Origin: an uncultured Prolixibacteraceae bacterium
GTDB taxonomy: Bacteria; Bacteroidota; Bacteroidia; Bacteroidales; Prolixibacteraceae
Direction: 5' to 3'
Assembly: GCA_937915865.1 (NCBI GenBank)
Contig: CALGIG010000075.1
Span: 15,999 to 79,998, forward strand
Length of the DNA stretch: 64,000 nt
Position numbers and translations under genes: made by a program. Positions 1 through 9,043 of the stretch are shown piece by piece; within the stretch, counting starts at the first letter, position 1; each line of letters begins with the position of its first letter. The notes below the pieces were generated by a model. The model searched no databases and was not told the DNA's origin. It saw only the letters and a program-made list of their open reading frames with translations.

Positions 1-1034
1 GCTAGGGCAGCAATGTGGTGTCCCATCTCGTGTACCATGATGTATTCTGAAAATTTATTGTCAGCCGAAACGGTAGTATATAAATTGTATATTCCACCGC
101 CACCATAAGTGCGTTCGTTGATCAGGATAACCATTAAATCGTAAGGAACAGCTGAAGCTACATCGCGAACGGTTTTGTTATCGAATGTAAGGGCATAACG
201 TTCAGAATCGAAAGTGCTGTAATTAACCGAAAGAGGCGAACGCTTGTAAACCCCATGGTGTGGCTTGTTTACACCCGATTGTTGAGCTGGGGTTTCTACT
301 GCACGTATATTAATATTTTTACTTTGCGATTTAAATGGCTCAGTACTTAAAAGGGCATTTGACAGACGTTTGGCATCTTCCCTGAATTTTTTCATTCCGG
401 CAGTCGAATATCCGTCGCCCAAAATTACAATATCAAGTTTTTCGCTGGCTGGGCCATTTTCTGTAATTATGTCAATTTTTTCGTTGTGGATAAGGTCGGC
501 TGGAATAACCTGACGGCTGGCAGGATCAATATCTGTATTCCATATTTCTTCAAATTTATTTACCGAATTTCTTTTTTTGATGATTACTGTTACCGGTTTT
601 AGCGGCCAGGGGAAGCGCAACGATTCGTGAAATGTGCCTTTCACTTTATCAGCTTCGGGCGTTGATTGCCACTCGCCAAAAATGGAAGCAAACCCTCTGG
701 AATAGAGTAAAATTCTGGTTTCTTTGTCGATAACTTCGAAAAAGTACGGCCCAAGCTCTAGTTTATCAATTAAAATTGTTCTACTACCGCTCCAGATTCC
801 ATCTGACAATGCTTTATCCACCGAAAAAACCTCATCATGGGCCGTGCCGGTATGATAGTAATCAAGTCGCATGGTTTTATCATGAAACCATTGGCCGAAT
901 GCTACATTGCCTTTATCGATAGTTTCTGTTTTAACTATTGTTTGTCTGGCGGCGGGTTCAGCAGTTTTTACTTGTGGCGCACGACACGAAAAAATAAACA
1001 TTGATAAAATAAGAACTGATGTAATTCGTCTCAT
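1..1034 (-). CDS. M64 family zinc peptidase lipoprotein (5' part; runs off the window)
   Basis: Open on the minus strand from ATG at 1034 to the window edge with no stop, giving 344 full codons. The N-terminus MRRITSVLILSMFIFSC is a lipoprotein signal with Cys17 as the lipidation residue, so the product should be anchored in the cell envelope. A long N-terminal region of about 200 residues resembles the M64 N-terminal domain. It is followed by a peptidase core containing LDIVILGDGYS and, at residues 335-339, HEMGH, the HExxH zinc motif. The family is called IgA peptidase M64, but here only a secreted metalloprotease is supported and the substrate is unknown. The third zinc ligand and the C-terminus lie outside the window. 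It is divergent from the marR operon. Confidence 0.85.
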   Translation of the reverse strand, partial: MRRITSVLILSMFIFSCRAPQVKTAEPAARQTIVKTETIDKGNVAFGQWFHDKTMRLDYYHTGTAHDEVFSVDKALSDGIWSGSRTILIDKLELGPYFFEVIDKETRILLYSRGFASIFGEWQSTPEADKVKGTFHESLRFPWPLKPVTVIIKKRNSVNKFEEIWNTDIDPASRQVIPADLIHNEKIDIITENGPASEKLDIVILGDGYSTAGMKKFREDAKRLSNALLSTEPFKSQSKNINIRAVETPAQQSGVNKPHHGVYKRSPLSVNYSTFDSERYALTFDNKTVRDVASAVPYDLMVILINERTYGGGGIYNLYTTVSADNKFSEYIMVHEMGHHIAAL

Positions 1035-1179
1035 AATGCGGGCTTTTGAAAGGAACAAGTTTAGCAATAAAATACCGGTTAGCGATTGTTTTTTCCTGCC
1101 AATGTAAATTCAATGTTAGATTGTAAGTGATTTTAAGGCTCCGAAGTTGAACAATCTATTTCAGAATTTGTAATAGTTA

Positions 1180-1187
1180 TATTTTTG
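1180..1187 (+). promoter_or_regulatory. Possible -7 box of the marR efflux operon
   Basis: TATTTTTG matches the Bacteroidota -7 consensus TAnnTTTG and lies 28 bp before the marR ATG. I found no well-spaced -33 TTTG, so this is a weak call. Confidence 0.4.
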
Positions 1188-1215
1188 TAACCATTATAAA
1201 AACTGAACAGTTAAA

Positions 1216-1662
1216 ATGGATAAATTAAAAGTTGACCTTATCGCGGAGAATATTATTTCGGTGTATCCTCTGTTGTATAAAACAATTTCAAGGCCCATAA
1301 AACATCAAACTGCGGTAACTCCTGGTGGAATGTTTGTATTAGGCACTTTAAAAAGAAATGGAATGCAATCCATGTCGGACATAGGGAAATGCCTGGCAAT
1401 GCCCAAGCCGCATGTTACAGTTATTGTAGATAAACTGATTGATGAAGGATTTGTTGAACGGCAAAATGATCCTAACGACAGGCGAATCATCAATATTTTG
1501 ATAACAGATAAAGGGATGGACGTTTTTCATGAAATTAAGAAAACCCTGGCTGAGAATATGAAAATCAAACTTTTAAACCTGACTGAAGAGGAACAGGATA
1601 TACTTTCGGTTGCCTCACAACAGGTAAAAGATATTTTATTGTCAATACTATCGAAAGAATAA
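1216..1662 (+). CDS. MarR family transcriptional regulator
   Basis: 148 residues, the usual MarR length. The winged-helix core spans about residues 40-110, with recognition-helix text MPKPHVTVIVDKL and the wing DPNDRRIINILITDKG, the conserved D-x-R-D-x-R-type segment. Helical dimerisation regions sit at both ends. MarR proteins repress adjacent efflux or stress genes and release DNA when they bind aromatic ligands. It lies 33 bp upstream of hlyD-MFS-tolC in the same direction, so it is the probable local and autogenous repressor of that efflux operon. The ligand cannot be read from sequence. Confidence 0.9.
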   Translation: MDKLKVDLIAENIISVYPLLYKTISRPIKHQTAVTPGGMFVLGTLKRNGMQSMSDIGKCLAMPKPHVTVIVDKLIDEGFVERQNDPNDRRIINILITDKGMDVFHEIKKTLAENMKIKLLNLTEEEQDILSVASQQVKDILLSILSKE

Positions 1663-1695
1663 ACCTTTTTTGGAAAACAGATTAAAGAAGAAATT

Positions 1696-2706
1696 ATGGA
1701 AAACAAACATGTTAAAAAAGAAAAGAGCGGAAAAGTTTACATACCGCTAATTGTAGTGATTGCTTTAGTGCTTGGCGGGGCAATTTATTGGTATATCGAT
1801 TATACCAAATACATTAAAACTGATGATGCAAAGGTTGAAGCTGATTTTGTTTCGGTTAGCCCAAAAATACTGGGCCGCATCAGCCAGTTGTTGGTTGACG
1901 AAGGTGCAACGGTGAAACAAGGACAATTATTGGCTGTATTGGACAGCACCGATATGCTTGCCCAGAAAAACCAGATTGTTACAGCCAAACTACTGGCAGA
2001 AACATCGGTTACCCAAGCTCAGGCAAAATACCAGTACGACCTTAAAAATATCAAGGTTCTTGAGGTTGGCTTAGCAAAAGCGCAGGAAGATTTTGATCGT
2101 GCAAAGGCCCAGTTTGCTGGCGATGTTATTACGAAAGAACAATTCGAGCACACTAAAAAAGCGCTTGAAACGTCACAGGCCCAACTCGACGCTGCTAAAT
2201 CGATGGCTAAGGTATCGGCTACCCAGATTAAAAGCGCTGAGGCTTCAGTTGAGAATTCGCAGGCTCAGATCAATTTAATTAATACGCAGTTAGGTAATAC
2301 TAAACTGTATGCTCCAAGCGAAGGTACAATTGGCAAACGCTGGTTGATGCCTGGCGATGTTGTGCAGCCGGGCCAATCGATATTCGCCATCATTAACGAC
2401 AATAAACTGTGGGTTAGCGTTTTTCTTGAGGAAACCAAACTTGAGAATTTACACGTTGGCCAATCGGTAATTTTTACACTCGATACTTATCCGGGAACAA
2501 CCTTTACAGGGAAAATAACAACTCTTGGTTCGAATACTGCTGCACAATTTTCGTTAATTCCAGCCAGTAATGCTTCAGGAAACTTCACCAAAGTAACACA
2601 ACGTGTGCAAATAAAAATTTCGATTGATGGTGCGGCTGATGGGAAAAAACTGGACGACTATCGTATTTTATCTGGGATGTCTGCTGTTGTTAAAATCATC
2701 AGGTAA
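1696..2706 (+). CDS. HlyD/EmrA-type membrane fusion protein of an efflux pump
   Basis: 336 residues: a cytoplasmic tail, one transmembrane segment at about 14-34 (IPLIVVIALVLGGAIYWY), then the periplasmic adaptor. The TDDAKVEADFVSVSP segment with the following lipoyl-like half (GRISQLLVDEGATVKQGQLLAVLD) is typical of EmrA-like proteins. A long alpha-helical hairpin rich in Ala, Gln and Lys (about 85-205) precedes the second lipoyl half (APSEGTIGKRWLMPGDVVQPGQ) and a beta-barrel. The protein bridges the inner-membrane MFS pump and TolC. Its stop overlaps the start of the MFS gene by one base (TAATG), which indicates translational coupling. Confidence 0.92.
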   Translation: MENKHVKKEKSGKVYIPLIVVIALVLGGAIYWYIDYTKYIKTDDAKVEADFVSVSPKILGRISQLLVDEGATVKQGQLLAVLDSTDMLAQKNQIVTAKLLAETSVTQAQAKYQYDLKNIKVLEVGLAKAQEDFDRAKAQFAGDVITKEQFEHTKKALETSQAQLDAAKSMAKVSATQIKSAEASVENSQAQINLINTQLGNTKLYAPSEGTIGKRWLMPGDVVQPGQSIFAIINDNKLWVSVFLEETKLENLHVGQSVIFTLDTYPGTTFTGKITTLGSNTAAQFSLIPASNASGNFTKVTQRVQIKISIDGAADGKKLDDYRILSGMSAVVKIIR

Positions 2707-4319
2707 TGAAAAGACGTATTACACCGTCACATTTACTGCGTAAGAAACTGCGCAACCGAAGTTCGGGTTACCATCCGCAAAACGACAAATACAAGTGGTT
2801 TGTGCTTGGCAACATCATGCTCGGAACGTTTATGGCAGTTCTCGACAGTACTATTGTGAACGTGGGCTTACCCAAGATAATGGCATCGTTTGGTGTTGGA
2901 ATTGATAAAATCGAATGGGTAATTACTGCGTATATGTTGTCGATGGCTGTTATGCTCCCAACTTCGGGATGGTTGGCCGATAAGTTTGGCTACAAGCGAA
3001 TGTATTTTATGGGATTGTTCATGTTTACGCTAGGTTCGTTGCTTTGCGGCTTGTCGAACGACGAAAACACGCTGATTCTTTCTCGTATTGTACAGGGTTT
3101 GGGTGCAGGTACTATTCAGCCATTGGGTATGGCCATTATCACCCGCGAGTTTCCGCCACAGCAACGTGGTATGGCGCTTGGCTTTTGGGCTATTGCAGCG
3201 GCTGCCTCTGTATCGTTTGGCCCTCTGATTGGGGGTTACCTTGTCGATAATTTTAGCTGGCAACTTATTTTCGATGTGAATATCCCGGTTGGGATTGCTG
3301 CCTTGGTTTTTACCATTGTTATTCAAAAGGAATACATCAACAAAAGTGTGGGAAAATTCGACCTTATCGGGTTTGTTTCTGTCGTGATTTTCCTTCCTGT
3401 GTTGCTTTACGCTTTGTCCGAAGGTAATGCTGCAACAAATTCAGCTGGCTGGCATGCCCCTTATATCCTGTTCTGCTTTGCCCTTTCGGTATTGGCCCTG
3501 GCAGTCTTTATCACGCACGAGCTTATAACCCAGCACCCGCTGATTAACCTGCGTTTACTGGGCGATTACAATTTTGGCATGGGAAACCTGGTGATGCTCA
3601 TTTTTACGGTGGGTATGTTTGGTAGTACATTTTTATTGCCTTTGTACTTACAGAACTCAATGGGTTACACCGCCCTTCAGGCTGGCGCAGTTTTTCTTCC
3701 GGTAGGTATAATTCAGGGTATGATGTCGCCTATTGCAGGGAAGGTTTCGGATAAGATTAACCCTAAGATTCCCATGATTGTAGGCGTTGGTGTTTTGGGC
3801 CTTAGTTTTATCCTGAATTCGAAACTGTCGTACTTAACCGAGCACAATTTTGTGATGCTTTCGCTTTACCTGCGCGGGTTTGCCATGGGTATTATTTTCA
3901 CCCCGCTGAGTAACCTGATGTTGCTAACCATGCCGCGCGAACACATGGCACAGGCTTCAGGCATTACCAATACAGTACGTCAGGTAGGTGGTAGCCTTGG
4001 CGTGGCTATGTTTACAACTTTACTTACAACGCGGGTTAATTTCCATGTTCAAACTTTTGGTACGGCTATTCAGTCGGGTTCGCAGGAGTTTAAAAATGTG
4101 GTGACTAACTTAACCCATTTTGCACAGCAGAGTGCCGGAAGCAATTTGGCAACAGCAGCCCAGCAAGGAAAATACCTCATTGTACAACATGTTTCGAAAC
4201 AAGCCTACATTGCCGGCATCGATGATGACTTCTGGGTAGCCGCTATCATCACTCTTGTGAGTATTGTCCCGGTAATTATCATGAGGTCAAAAAGTAATAA
4301 ATCAATTGCAAAATCTTAA
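2706..4319 (+). CDS. DHA2-family (EmrB/QacA) MFS multidrug transporter
   Basis: 537 residues, the size of 14-helix DHA2 drug/proton antiporters. Family signatures are visible: FMAVLDSTIVNVGLPKI in helix 1 (motif D1 type), GWLADKFGYKRMYF (motif A loop), ILSRIVQGLGAGTIQPLG (motif B) and ASVSFGPLIGGYLVDNFSWQ (motif C, antiporter signature). It should export lipophilic drugs or similar compounds through the partner adaptor and TolC. A short basic N-terminal tail precedes helix 1. It is coupled to hlyD by a one-base overlap, and tolC follows 4 bp downstream of its stop. Confidence 0.93.
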   Translation: MKRRITPSHLLRKKLRNRSSGYHPQNDKYKWFVLGNIMLGTFMAVLDSTIVNVGLPKIMASFGVGIDKIEWVITAYMLSMAVMLPTSGWLADKFGYKRMYFMGLFMFTLGSLLCGLSNDENTLILSRIVQGLGAGTIQPLGMAIITREFPPQQRGMALGFWAIAAAASVSFGPLIGGYLVDNFSWQLIFDVNIPVGIAALVFTIVIQKEYINKSVGKFDLIGFVSVVIFLPVLLYALSEGNAATNSAGWHAPYILFCFALSVLALAVFITHELITQHPLINLRLLGDYNFGMGNLVMLIFTVGMFGSTFLLPLYLQNSMGYTALQAGAVFLPVGIIQGMMSPIAGKVSDKINPKIPMIVGVGVLGLSFILNSKLSYLTEHNFVMLSLYLRGFAMGIIFTPLSNLMLLTMPREHMAQASGITNTVRQVGGSLGVAMFTTLLTTRVNFHVQTFGTAIQSGSQEFKNVVTNLTHFAQQSAGSNLATAAQQGKYLIVQHVSKQAYIAGIDDDFWVAAIITLVSIVPVIIMRSKSNKSIAKS

Positions 4320-4323
4320 TCCA

Positions 4324-5646
4324 ATGATAGTAAAATTAAACAGATATTTCCGGTTGCTGCTCCTTATTGTGGGTGTATTGGTTGCCGGAACAGCTAAAAG
4401 CCAGACGATGCAGGCCGACTCGCTGAGCCTGAACAGCATTATCAGCGAGGTGGTGCAAAATCACCCTGCTGTAAAAAAAGCACAGGAAGACCTGAATGTT
4501 TCTGACGCCAAGATTGGTGTGGCCGAATCGTTTTATAAACCTAACGTCGATTTCACTTCGTCGTATTCACGCATTGGCCCTATTTCGTCAGTAACAATTC
4601 CTGATTTTGGAAGTTTCAGTTTTGTTCCTCACGATAATTATTCGGCAGGTTTCAACGTTAACCAAACGGTTTTCGACTTCGGAAAGAAAGAGAAGTCCAT
4701 TTCGTTGGAAAAACAGGGAAAAGAACTTTCGGTACAGGCCGTTGAACAGGTAAAACAGAAACTTTCGCAAGCAGTGATAGCCAATTACTATACGTTGGTT
4801 TATCTTCAGGAGGCTTTGAAAATAAAAGATGAGCAACTAAATACACTGAACGAACACCTGGCTTATATTCGGAAAAAACAGCAGACTGGTTCAGCTACTC
4901 AGTACGAGATTTTAACCACACAGGTACGTATCTCGGCCATCGAAAACCAGAAGACCGACATTGAAACAGCCCGGTTGGTGCAGGTTGCCCAGTTGAATTC
5001 GTTGCTGGGTAAACCCGAATCGACCGAACAACATGTGAAACGCGATTTGAAAGTTGTTGTTCCGGTATTAATGCCCGATACGTTGATGAACAATGCTATG
5101 CGCAACCGCGACGAGATGAAAATGGCGCAGGAAAAGGCTAAACTGGCTCAGTTGCGCTATAATCTTACTGGCGCTCAGAACAACCCGGTTGTAAATGTAT
5201 TTGCGTCGGGAGGTATTAAAGATGGTTACACACCTTATTTATATGACCCGAAATTGAATTTTGCTGCCGGGTTTGGTGTTAAAGTGCCTATTTTCGATGG
5301 CAAACGTGTGAAATACAATCTGGCGCAGGCGCAATCGGCTATCCAGTCGAACGATCAGGATACCGAGATTGCCCGCCGTGGTATTGTTAACGAGGTAGTT
5401 GAAGCCGAAGCCAATGTTAAAGCTTCTGAGAAAAAAGTGGTACAATCGGAATTGCAACTGAAGCAGGCTACTGATGCTTACGCTTTGGCCAAAGTTAAAT
5501 TCGATGCGGGAGTAATTACCAACCTCGAACTGATTGAAGGCTCCACTGCCGTTTCGGAAAGCCGTCTGCAACTATTGAAAGCAAAGATAGACTACACTGG
5601 CAGCCTTTACAAACTGAAGTCGGCTATTGGCGACAGGTTGTATTAG
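4324..5646 (+). CDS. TolC family outer-membrane efflux protein
   Basis: 440 residues from ATG 4324. I prefer this to the in-frame TTG at 4306 because it begins directly with the signal peptide (MIVKLNRYFRLLLLIVGVLV, cleavage near AKS-QT) and does not overlap the MFS gene. Two internally repeated halves show the TolC pattern of long coiled helices and beta segments: residues about 35-230 with SLNSIISEVVQNHPAVKKA, and about 235-435 with NRDEMKMAQEKAKLAQ. It supplies the outer-membrane duct of the Emr-type tripartite pump. It is the last gene of the operon and is followed by an intrinsic terminator at 5708. Confidence 0.92.
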   Translation: MIVKLNRYFRLLLLIVGVLVAGTAKSQTMQADSLSLNSIISEVVQNHPAVKKAQEDLNVSDAKIGVAESFYKPNVDFTSSYSRIGPISSVTIPDFGSFSFVPHDNYSAGFNVNQTVFDFGKKEKSISLEKQGKELSVQAVEQVKQKLSQAVIANYYTLVYLQEALKIKDEQLNTLNEHLAYIRKKQQTGSATQYEILTTQVRISAIENQKTDIETARLVQVAQLNSLLGKPESTEQHVKRDLKVVVPVLMPDTLMNNAMRNRDEMKMAQEKAKLAQLRYNLTGAQNNPVVNVFASGGIKDGYTPYLYDPKLNFAAGFGVKVPIFDGKRVKYNLAQAQSAIQSNDQDTEIARRGIVNEVVEAEANVKASEKKVVQSELQLKQATDAYALAKVKFDAGVITNLELIEGSTAVSESRLQLLKAKIDYTGSLYKLKSAIGDRLY

Positions 5647-5707
5647 AAAAAGAAGTTCGAAGTTCCTAACGTTCGGAGTTCGAAGTGATTTAGGTGAAAT
5701 GAGTTTA

Positions 5708-5750
5708 CAGGGATTCTATTTTTATACGAAGATGGAATCCCTGTTTTTTT
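5708..5750 (+). terminator. Intrinsic terminator of the efflux operon
   Basis: A perfect 9-bp stem CAGGGATTC/GAATCCCTG (5708-5716 and 5735-5743) is followed by seven T. Its left arm and loop share an identical 18-mer with the minus-strand terminator at 17744-17776. Confidence 0.85.
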
Positions 5751-5770
5751 ATGTATACGCAATTTATTGG

Positions 5771-5805
5771 AAGCCTAATAGGTTTCTAAACCCAGTTAGG
5801 CTTTT
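5771..5805 (+). terminator. Second terminator-like hairpin after tolC
   Basis: The outer stem AAGCCTAA/TTAGGCTT (5771-5778 and 5796-5803) encloses an inner stem GGTTT/AAACC (5781-5785 and 5788-5792) and ends in TTTT. It is probably a back-up terminator. Confidence 0.5.
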
Positions 5806-5964
5806 ACTTCAACTTTTCAAAATTGTATCCCATTTTGTGGTATTAGTCTTCTTTTTGGCCAGCCTCAATAGCTATTGAGATTGACAGGCACTTAAAATTT
5901 CTTTCTTTTCAAATACTAAAATCGCATCCTTGTTAGTTTTATTTACGATTGGATTTCAATAATT

Positions 5965-6060
5965 CATCAAAGACTACCGGTTACCTAAAAATAAGTCAAT
6001 CAATTCCTGGTAGTACCTTTGGAGAGGCTGGGCCGAAAGGTTCCGGCCTCTTTTCATTTT
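5965..6060 (+). ncRNA. Candidate structured RNA ending in a strong terminator
   Basis: Two pairing segments, ACTACCGG near 5970 and CCTGGTAGT near 6006, could close a long stem. They are followed at once by a compact hairpin at 6023-6051 (AGAGGC/GCCTCT with GG/CC and a GAAA tetraloop) and a T-rich tract. The terminator has no gene upstream that needs it, because tolC already ends at 5646 with its own terminators. A small RNA, or a leader attenuator for the thioredoxin-lon pair, would fit. The 5' end is uncertain and I recognise no known RNA family. Confidence 0.25.
6023..6060 (+). terminator. GNRA-loop hairpin with T-rich tail
   Basis: The stem AGAGGC/GCCTCT, extended by a T-G wobble and G-C pairs, is capped by a GAAA tetraloop and followed by TTTTCATTTTT. 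It is intrinsic-terminator-like and lies 130 bp before the thioredoxin gene. Confidence 0.6.
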
Positions 6061-6191
6061 TAGCACTGGAGATGACAAAATGAATATTTTCAGCACATTG
6101 GTTGTCCTCATATTGTCAGGTTTTCTGACAAAAGATGCGCAAGTCTTTATTTGGTTTCAGGTTTGAGGTCAGGCCAAAAAACAGAAACATT

Positions 6192-6503
6192 ATGCAAGGA
6201 AACTTTAATTCAATTATCCAGTCGTCCACGCCGGTGTTGGTCGACTTTTTCGCAGAATGGTGCCAGCCATGTAAAGTACAGTCGCCCATATTGCACGAAA
6301 TCGCCCGCGAACAGGAAGGAAAGCTTCGGGTTATCAAAATTGATGTTGATAAAAATCCTGAAATAGCAAACCGCTTTCAAATTAGAAGTGTTCCAACGCT
6401 TGTCATGTTCAAAAATGGAACATCTGTATGGAAAAATTCAGGAGTAATGTCGAAACAACAACTGACAGAAATAGTAAAAACAGTAGCAAACAATCAAAAA
6501 TAA
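6192..6503 (+). CDS. Thioredoxin with a CQPC active site
   Basis: 103 residues from ATG 6192, the length of a minimal cytoplasmic thioredoxin. An upstream in-frame ATG at 6135 would add 19 residues with no family match. The fold is recognisable: VLVDFFAEWCQPCKVQSPIL places the redox cysteines at 24 and 27, KIDVDKNPEIANRF follows, and the cis-proline loop is RSVPTLVMFKNG. The active site reads CQPC rather than CGPC; the intervening residue usually tunes redox potential. There is no signal peptide. It ends 4 bp before lon, so the two are probably co-transcribed in a protein-quality or stress context. Confidence 0.9.
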   Translation: MQGNFNSIIQSSTPVLVDFFAEWCQPCKVQSPILHEIAREQEGKLRVIKIDVDKNPEIANRFQIRSVPTLVMFKNGTSVWKNSGVMSKQQLTEIVKTVANNQK

Positions 6504-6507
6504 TCTG

Positions 6508-8871
6508 ATGGAAAACAATACAGAAAACCAGGGAATTGTGCTTGTGTCGGAAATTTACCCCGATAATCTGGCTGTATTTCCGCTCGAAAACAGGCCTGTG
6601 CTTCCCGGATTAGCCTTGCCTTTAACATTTTTCAACCCTAAAGCCGTACAATATGTCGAACATGCCCTGGAGAAAAACAATGGTTTTATAGGCGTGTCGT
6701 TTATCCGGAATAAAAATTCGGCTGATTACATTAATTCGGAATTGTATCATACCGGAACACTTTTGAAAATCATAAAAGTCATTCAGAAAACCGACGACCA
6801 GGTTCATTTTTTTGCCCAGGCCCTTACCCGTATTCATTCACGGAAGGAGTTTGTTCGCGATAATATCAAGTTCTGGCAGGTAGAATACGATTATGAACCT
6901 AAAGATGTACTTACTCCCGAATTAAAGGCATACACGCTGGCTATAATCAATTCGGTGAAGGAATTGATTAAACTAAACCCGATGTTTCAGGAGCAGATGA
7001 AACTGGCTTTATCGCAAATTGGCATGGAAAAACCGGGCTTGTTGATGGATTTGGTCGCTTCGTTCCTTACATCGGATGCCGAAAAGCAGCAATCAATTCT
7101 TGAAGCTGTTAATTTGCACGACAGAAGCGAACGTTTGCTTATCCTTTTGCGTGAAGAGATTGAGCTAAACCTGCTGCAGCAAGATATTCAGAAACAAATT
7201 GAAGAGAAAATTTCGAAACAGCAGCGCGAGTTTTTCCTGCGCGAACAACTGAAAGTTATTAAACATGAACTGGGACTTGAGAAAGACGATAAAGCCAGCG
7301 AACTGGAAACGCTTGAAAAGAAGATTGAACGTTTAAAATTAAGCGACGAGGCCGCTAAGGTTGTCGAAGAGGAAATGAATAAGCTGCGCACACTGGAAAA
7401 TGGTTCGGCTGAATACCAGGTTTCGCGAACATACCTTAATTGGCTTACCGATTTGCCCTGGGGAATTTTTTCTGAAGATAATTTCGATCTGGCCAAAGCC
7501 CGTAAAATACTTGACCGCGACCATTATGGGCTCGATGATGTGAAGCAGCGTATCCTCGAATTTATTGCAACTATCATTAAACGTGGAAAAGTTTCGGGTT
7601 CTATTATTTGTTTGGTAGGTCCTCCCGGGGTGGGAAAGACCTCGATTGGAAAGTCGATTGCCGACGCACTGGGCCGTAAGTTCTACCGTTTTTCGGTTGG
7701 AGGGATGCGTGATGAGGCCGAAATCAAAGGACACCGCCGAACGTACATTGGCGCCATGCCGGGCAAGCTGATCCAAAGCCTGAAACGGACAGAAGTAGCT
7801 AACCCGGTAATTATGCTCGACGAAATAGATAAGATTGGCGTGAGCTACCAGGGCGATCCGGCTGCCGCTTTGCTCGAAGTGCTCGACCCTGAACAAAACA
7901 GCGACTTTCTGGATCATTACCTCGACGTTCGCTTCGATTTATCGAATATACTGTTTGTAACCACTGCCAACCAGCTCGACACCATTCCGCGCCCATTGCT
8001 CGACCGAATGGAAATCATCAAACTCTCGGGCTATATTATGGAAGAAAAAGTTGAAATTGCTAAACGTTATCTTGTTCCTAAGCTTCGGGAAGAACACGGG
8101 TTGAAACCTTCGGAATTGTCGGTAACCGATTCGGCTTTGGTATCGGTGGTTGATGGTTATGCCCGCGAAGCCGGTGTCCGAAGCCTCGAAAACCAGTTGA
8201 AGAAAATTATGCGGAAAGTAACGTTGATGCAGGCCGAGAAGGGTTCAGGCAAAATAAATATCAGTCAAAAGAACCTTTCCGAATTTCTGGGTCAGCCAAT
8301 TTTTACTACCGAAGAATTGTACAAAAAATCGATTTCCGGAGTAACGCTGGGTTTGGCCTGGACAGCTATGGGCGGGGCTACATTGTACATCGAAGCTTCG
8401 GGAATAAAAGGGAAGGGCGGCGGCTTTAAGCAAACCGGGCAACTGGGTAGCGTAATGCAGGAATCGTCGGAAATTGCTTATTCGTACATCCGATCAAAAC
8501 TGGCCGGAGAAAACCCCGAAGCCAATTATTTCGACGATCATTTCATTCACCTGCATGTTCCGGCTGGTGCAACCCCTAAAGATGGTCCATCTGCCGGAAT
8601 AACGATGGCATTGGCGCTGTATTCGCTGGCTAAAGGGAAGCCAATTAAAAAAGGTCTGGCCATGACCGGTGAATTAACTTTAACCGGAAAAGTTTTGCCC
8701 ATTGGCGGAGTACGTGAAAAAACAATAGCCGCCCGTCGGGTAAAAGTTTTCGAATTGATTTTTCCGGCAGATAACCGCAAAGATTTTGAAGAATTGCCCG
8801 ATTACCTGAAAGCAGGCATTACCGCGCATTTCGTGGAGTATTTCGACGATGTGCTGAAAATTGCGTTTTAA
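6508..8871 (+). CDS. lon: ATP-dependent Lon protease
   Basis: 787 residues, typical for LonA. The N-terminal LON substrate-binding domain covers about 20-215 and is followed by a coiled coil. The AAA+ module has Walker A GPPGVGKTS, Walker B VIMLDEIDKI and an arginine-finger region near PRPLLDRME. The C-terminal protease domain has the Ser-Lys dyad: Ser695 in PKDGPSAG and Lys738 in REKTIAARR. The 43-residue spacing equals that of the E. coli enzyme (S679/K722). Lon degrades misfolded and regulatory proteins in the cytoplasm. It lies 4 bp downstream of the thioredoxin gene and is followed by a strong terminator. Confidence 0.97.
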   Translation: MENNTENQGIVLVSEIYPDNLAVFPLENRPVLPGLALPLTFFNPKAVQYVEHALEKNNGFIGVSFIRNKNSADYINSELYHTGTLLKIIKVIQKTDDQVHFFAQALTRIHSRKEFVRDNIKFWQVEYDYEPKDVLTPELKAYTLAIINSVKELIKLNPMFQEQMKLALSQIGMEKPGLLMDLVASFLTSDAEKQQSILEAVNLHDRSERLLILLREEIELNLLQQDIQKQIEEKISKQQREFFLREQLKVIKHELGLEKDDKASELETLEKKIERLKLSDEAAKVVEEEMNKLRTLENGSAEYQVSRTYLNWLTDLPWGIFSEDNFDLAKARKILDRDHYGLDDVKQRILEFIATIIKRGKVSGSIICLVGPPGVGKTSIGKSIADALGRKFYRFSVGGMRDEAEIKGHRRTYIGAMPGKLIQSLKRTEVANPVIMLDEIDKIGVSYQGDPAAALLEVLDPEQNSDFLDHYLDVRFDLSNILFVTTANQLDTIPRPLLDRMEIIKLSGYIMEEKVEIAKRYLVPKLREEHGLKPSELSVTDSALVSVVDGYAREAGVRSLENQLKKIMRKVTLMQAEKGSGKINISQKNLSEFLGQPIFTTEELYKKSISGVTLGLAWTAMGGATLYIEASGIKGKGGGFKQTGQLGSVMQESSEIAYSYIRSKLAGENPEANYFDDHFIHLHVPAGATPKDGPSAGITMALALYSLAKGKPIKKGLAMTGELTLTGKVLPIGGVREKTIAARRVKVFELIFPADNRKDFEELPDYLKAGITAHFVEYFDDVLKIAF

Positions 8872-8881
8872 TAGAAGCAAC

Positions 8882-8919
8882 TGATCCGATGACTTTGAGT
8901 CATCGGATCAATTTTTTTA
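8882..8919 (+). terminator. Intrinsic terminator after lon
   Basis: A perfect 12-bp stem TGATCCGATGAC/GTCATCGGATCA with a 5-nt loop (TTTGA) is followed by a run of seven T. Confidence 0.92.
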
Positions 8920-9043
8920 TTCAGAACTGTTATTGACAGTTGGTGGAAGACAGGCTATTTTACAAGTTTTGTTTAAAGTATTGGCCCTTTGTGCTAATTG
9001 GTAATGAATCTTTCTATGAACCGAGGGCAAGTTTATTTTTTGC

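Larger units (their letters stand above)
5647..6191 (+). other. Gene-free intergenic stretch with stacked hairpins
   Basis: No convincing gene lies between tolC and the thioredoxin. The start (5650-5690) carries repeated words of the GTTCGAA/GTTCGGA type. It then holds three hairpin-plus-T-run structures (5708, 5771, 6023), a possible structured RNA before the last of these, and a short inverted repeat (TTGTCAG, 5-nt loop, CTGACAA) at 6113-6131. An open frame across 5627-5878 runs through two hairpins and shows no protein-like features. Confidence 0.6.

Noticed and set aside
3030..3326. 98-codon antisense frame in the MFS gene
   Set aside because: It is low-complexity shadow coding opposite conserved transmembrane motifs.
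5627..5878. 83-codon plus-strand open frame after tolC
   Set aside because: It overlaps the tolC end, crosses two hairpins including a strong terminator, and has no protein-like pattern.
7339..7917. 192-codon open frame antisense to lon
   Set aside because: It is a shadow of the well-conserved lon coding strand, with no domain, signal or start context of its own.
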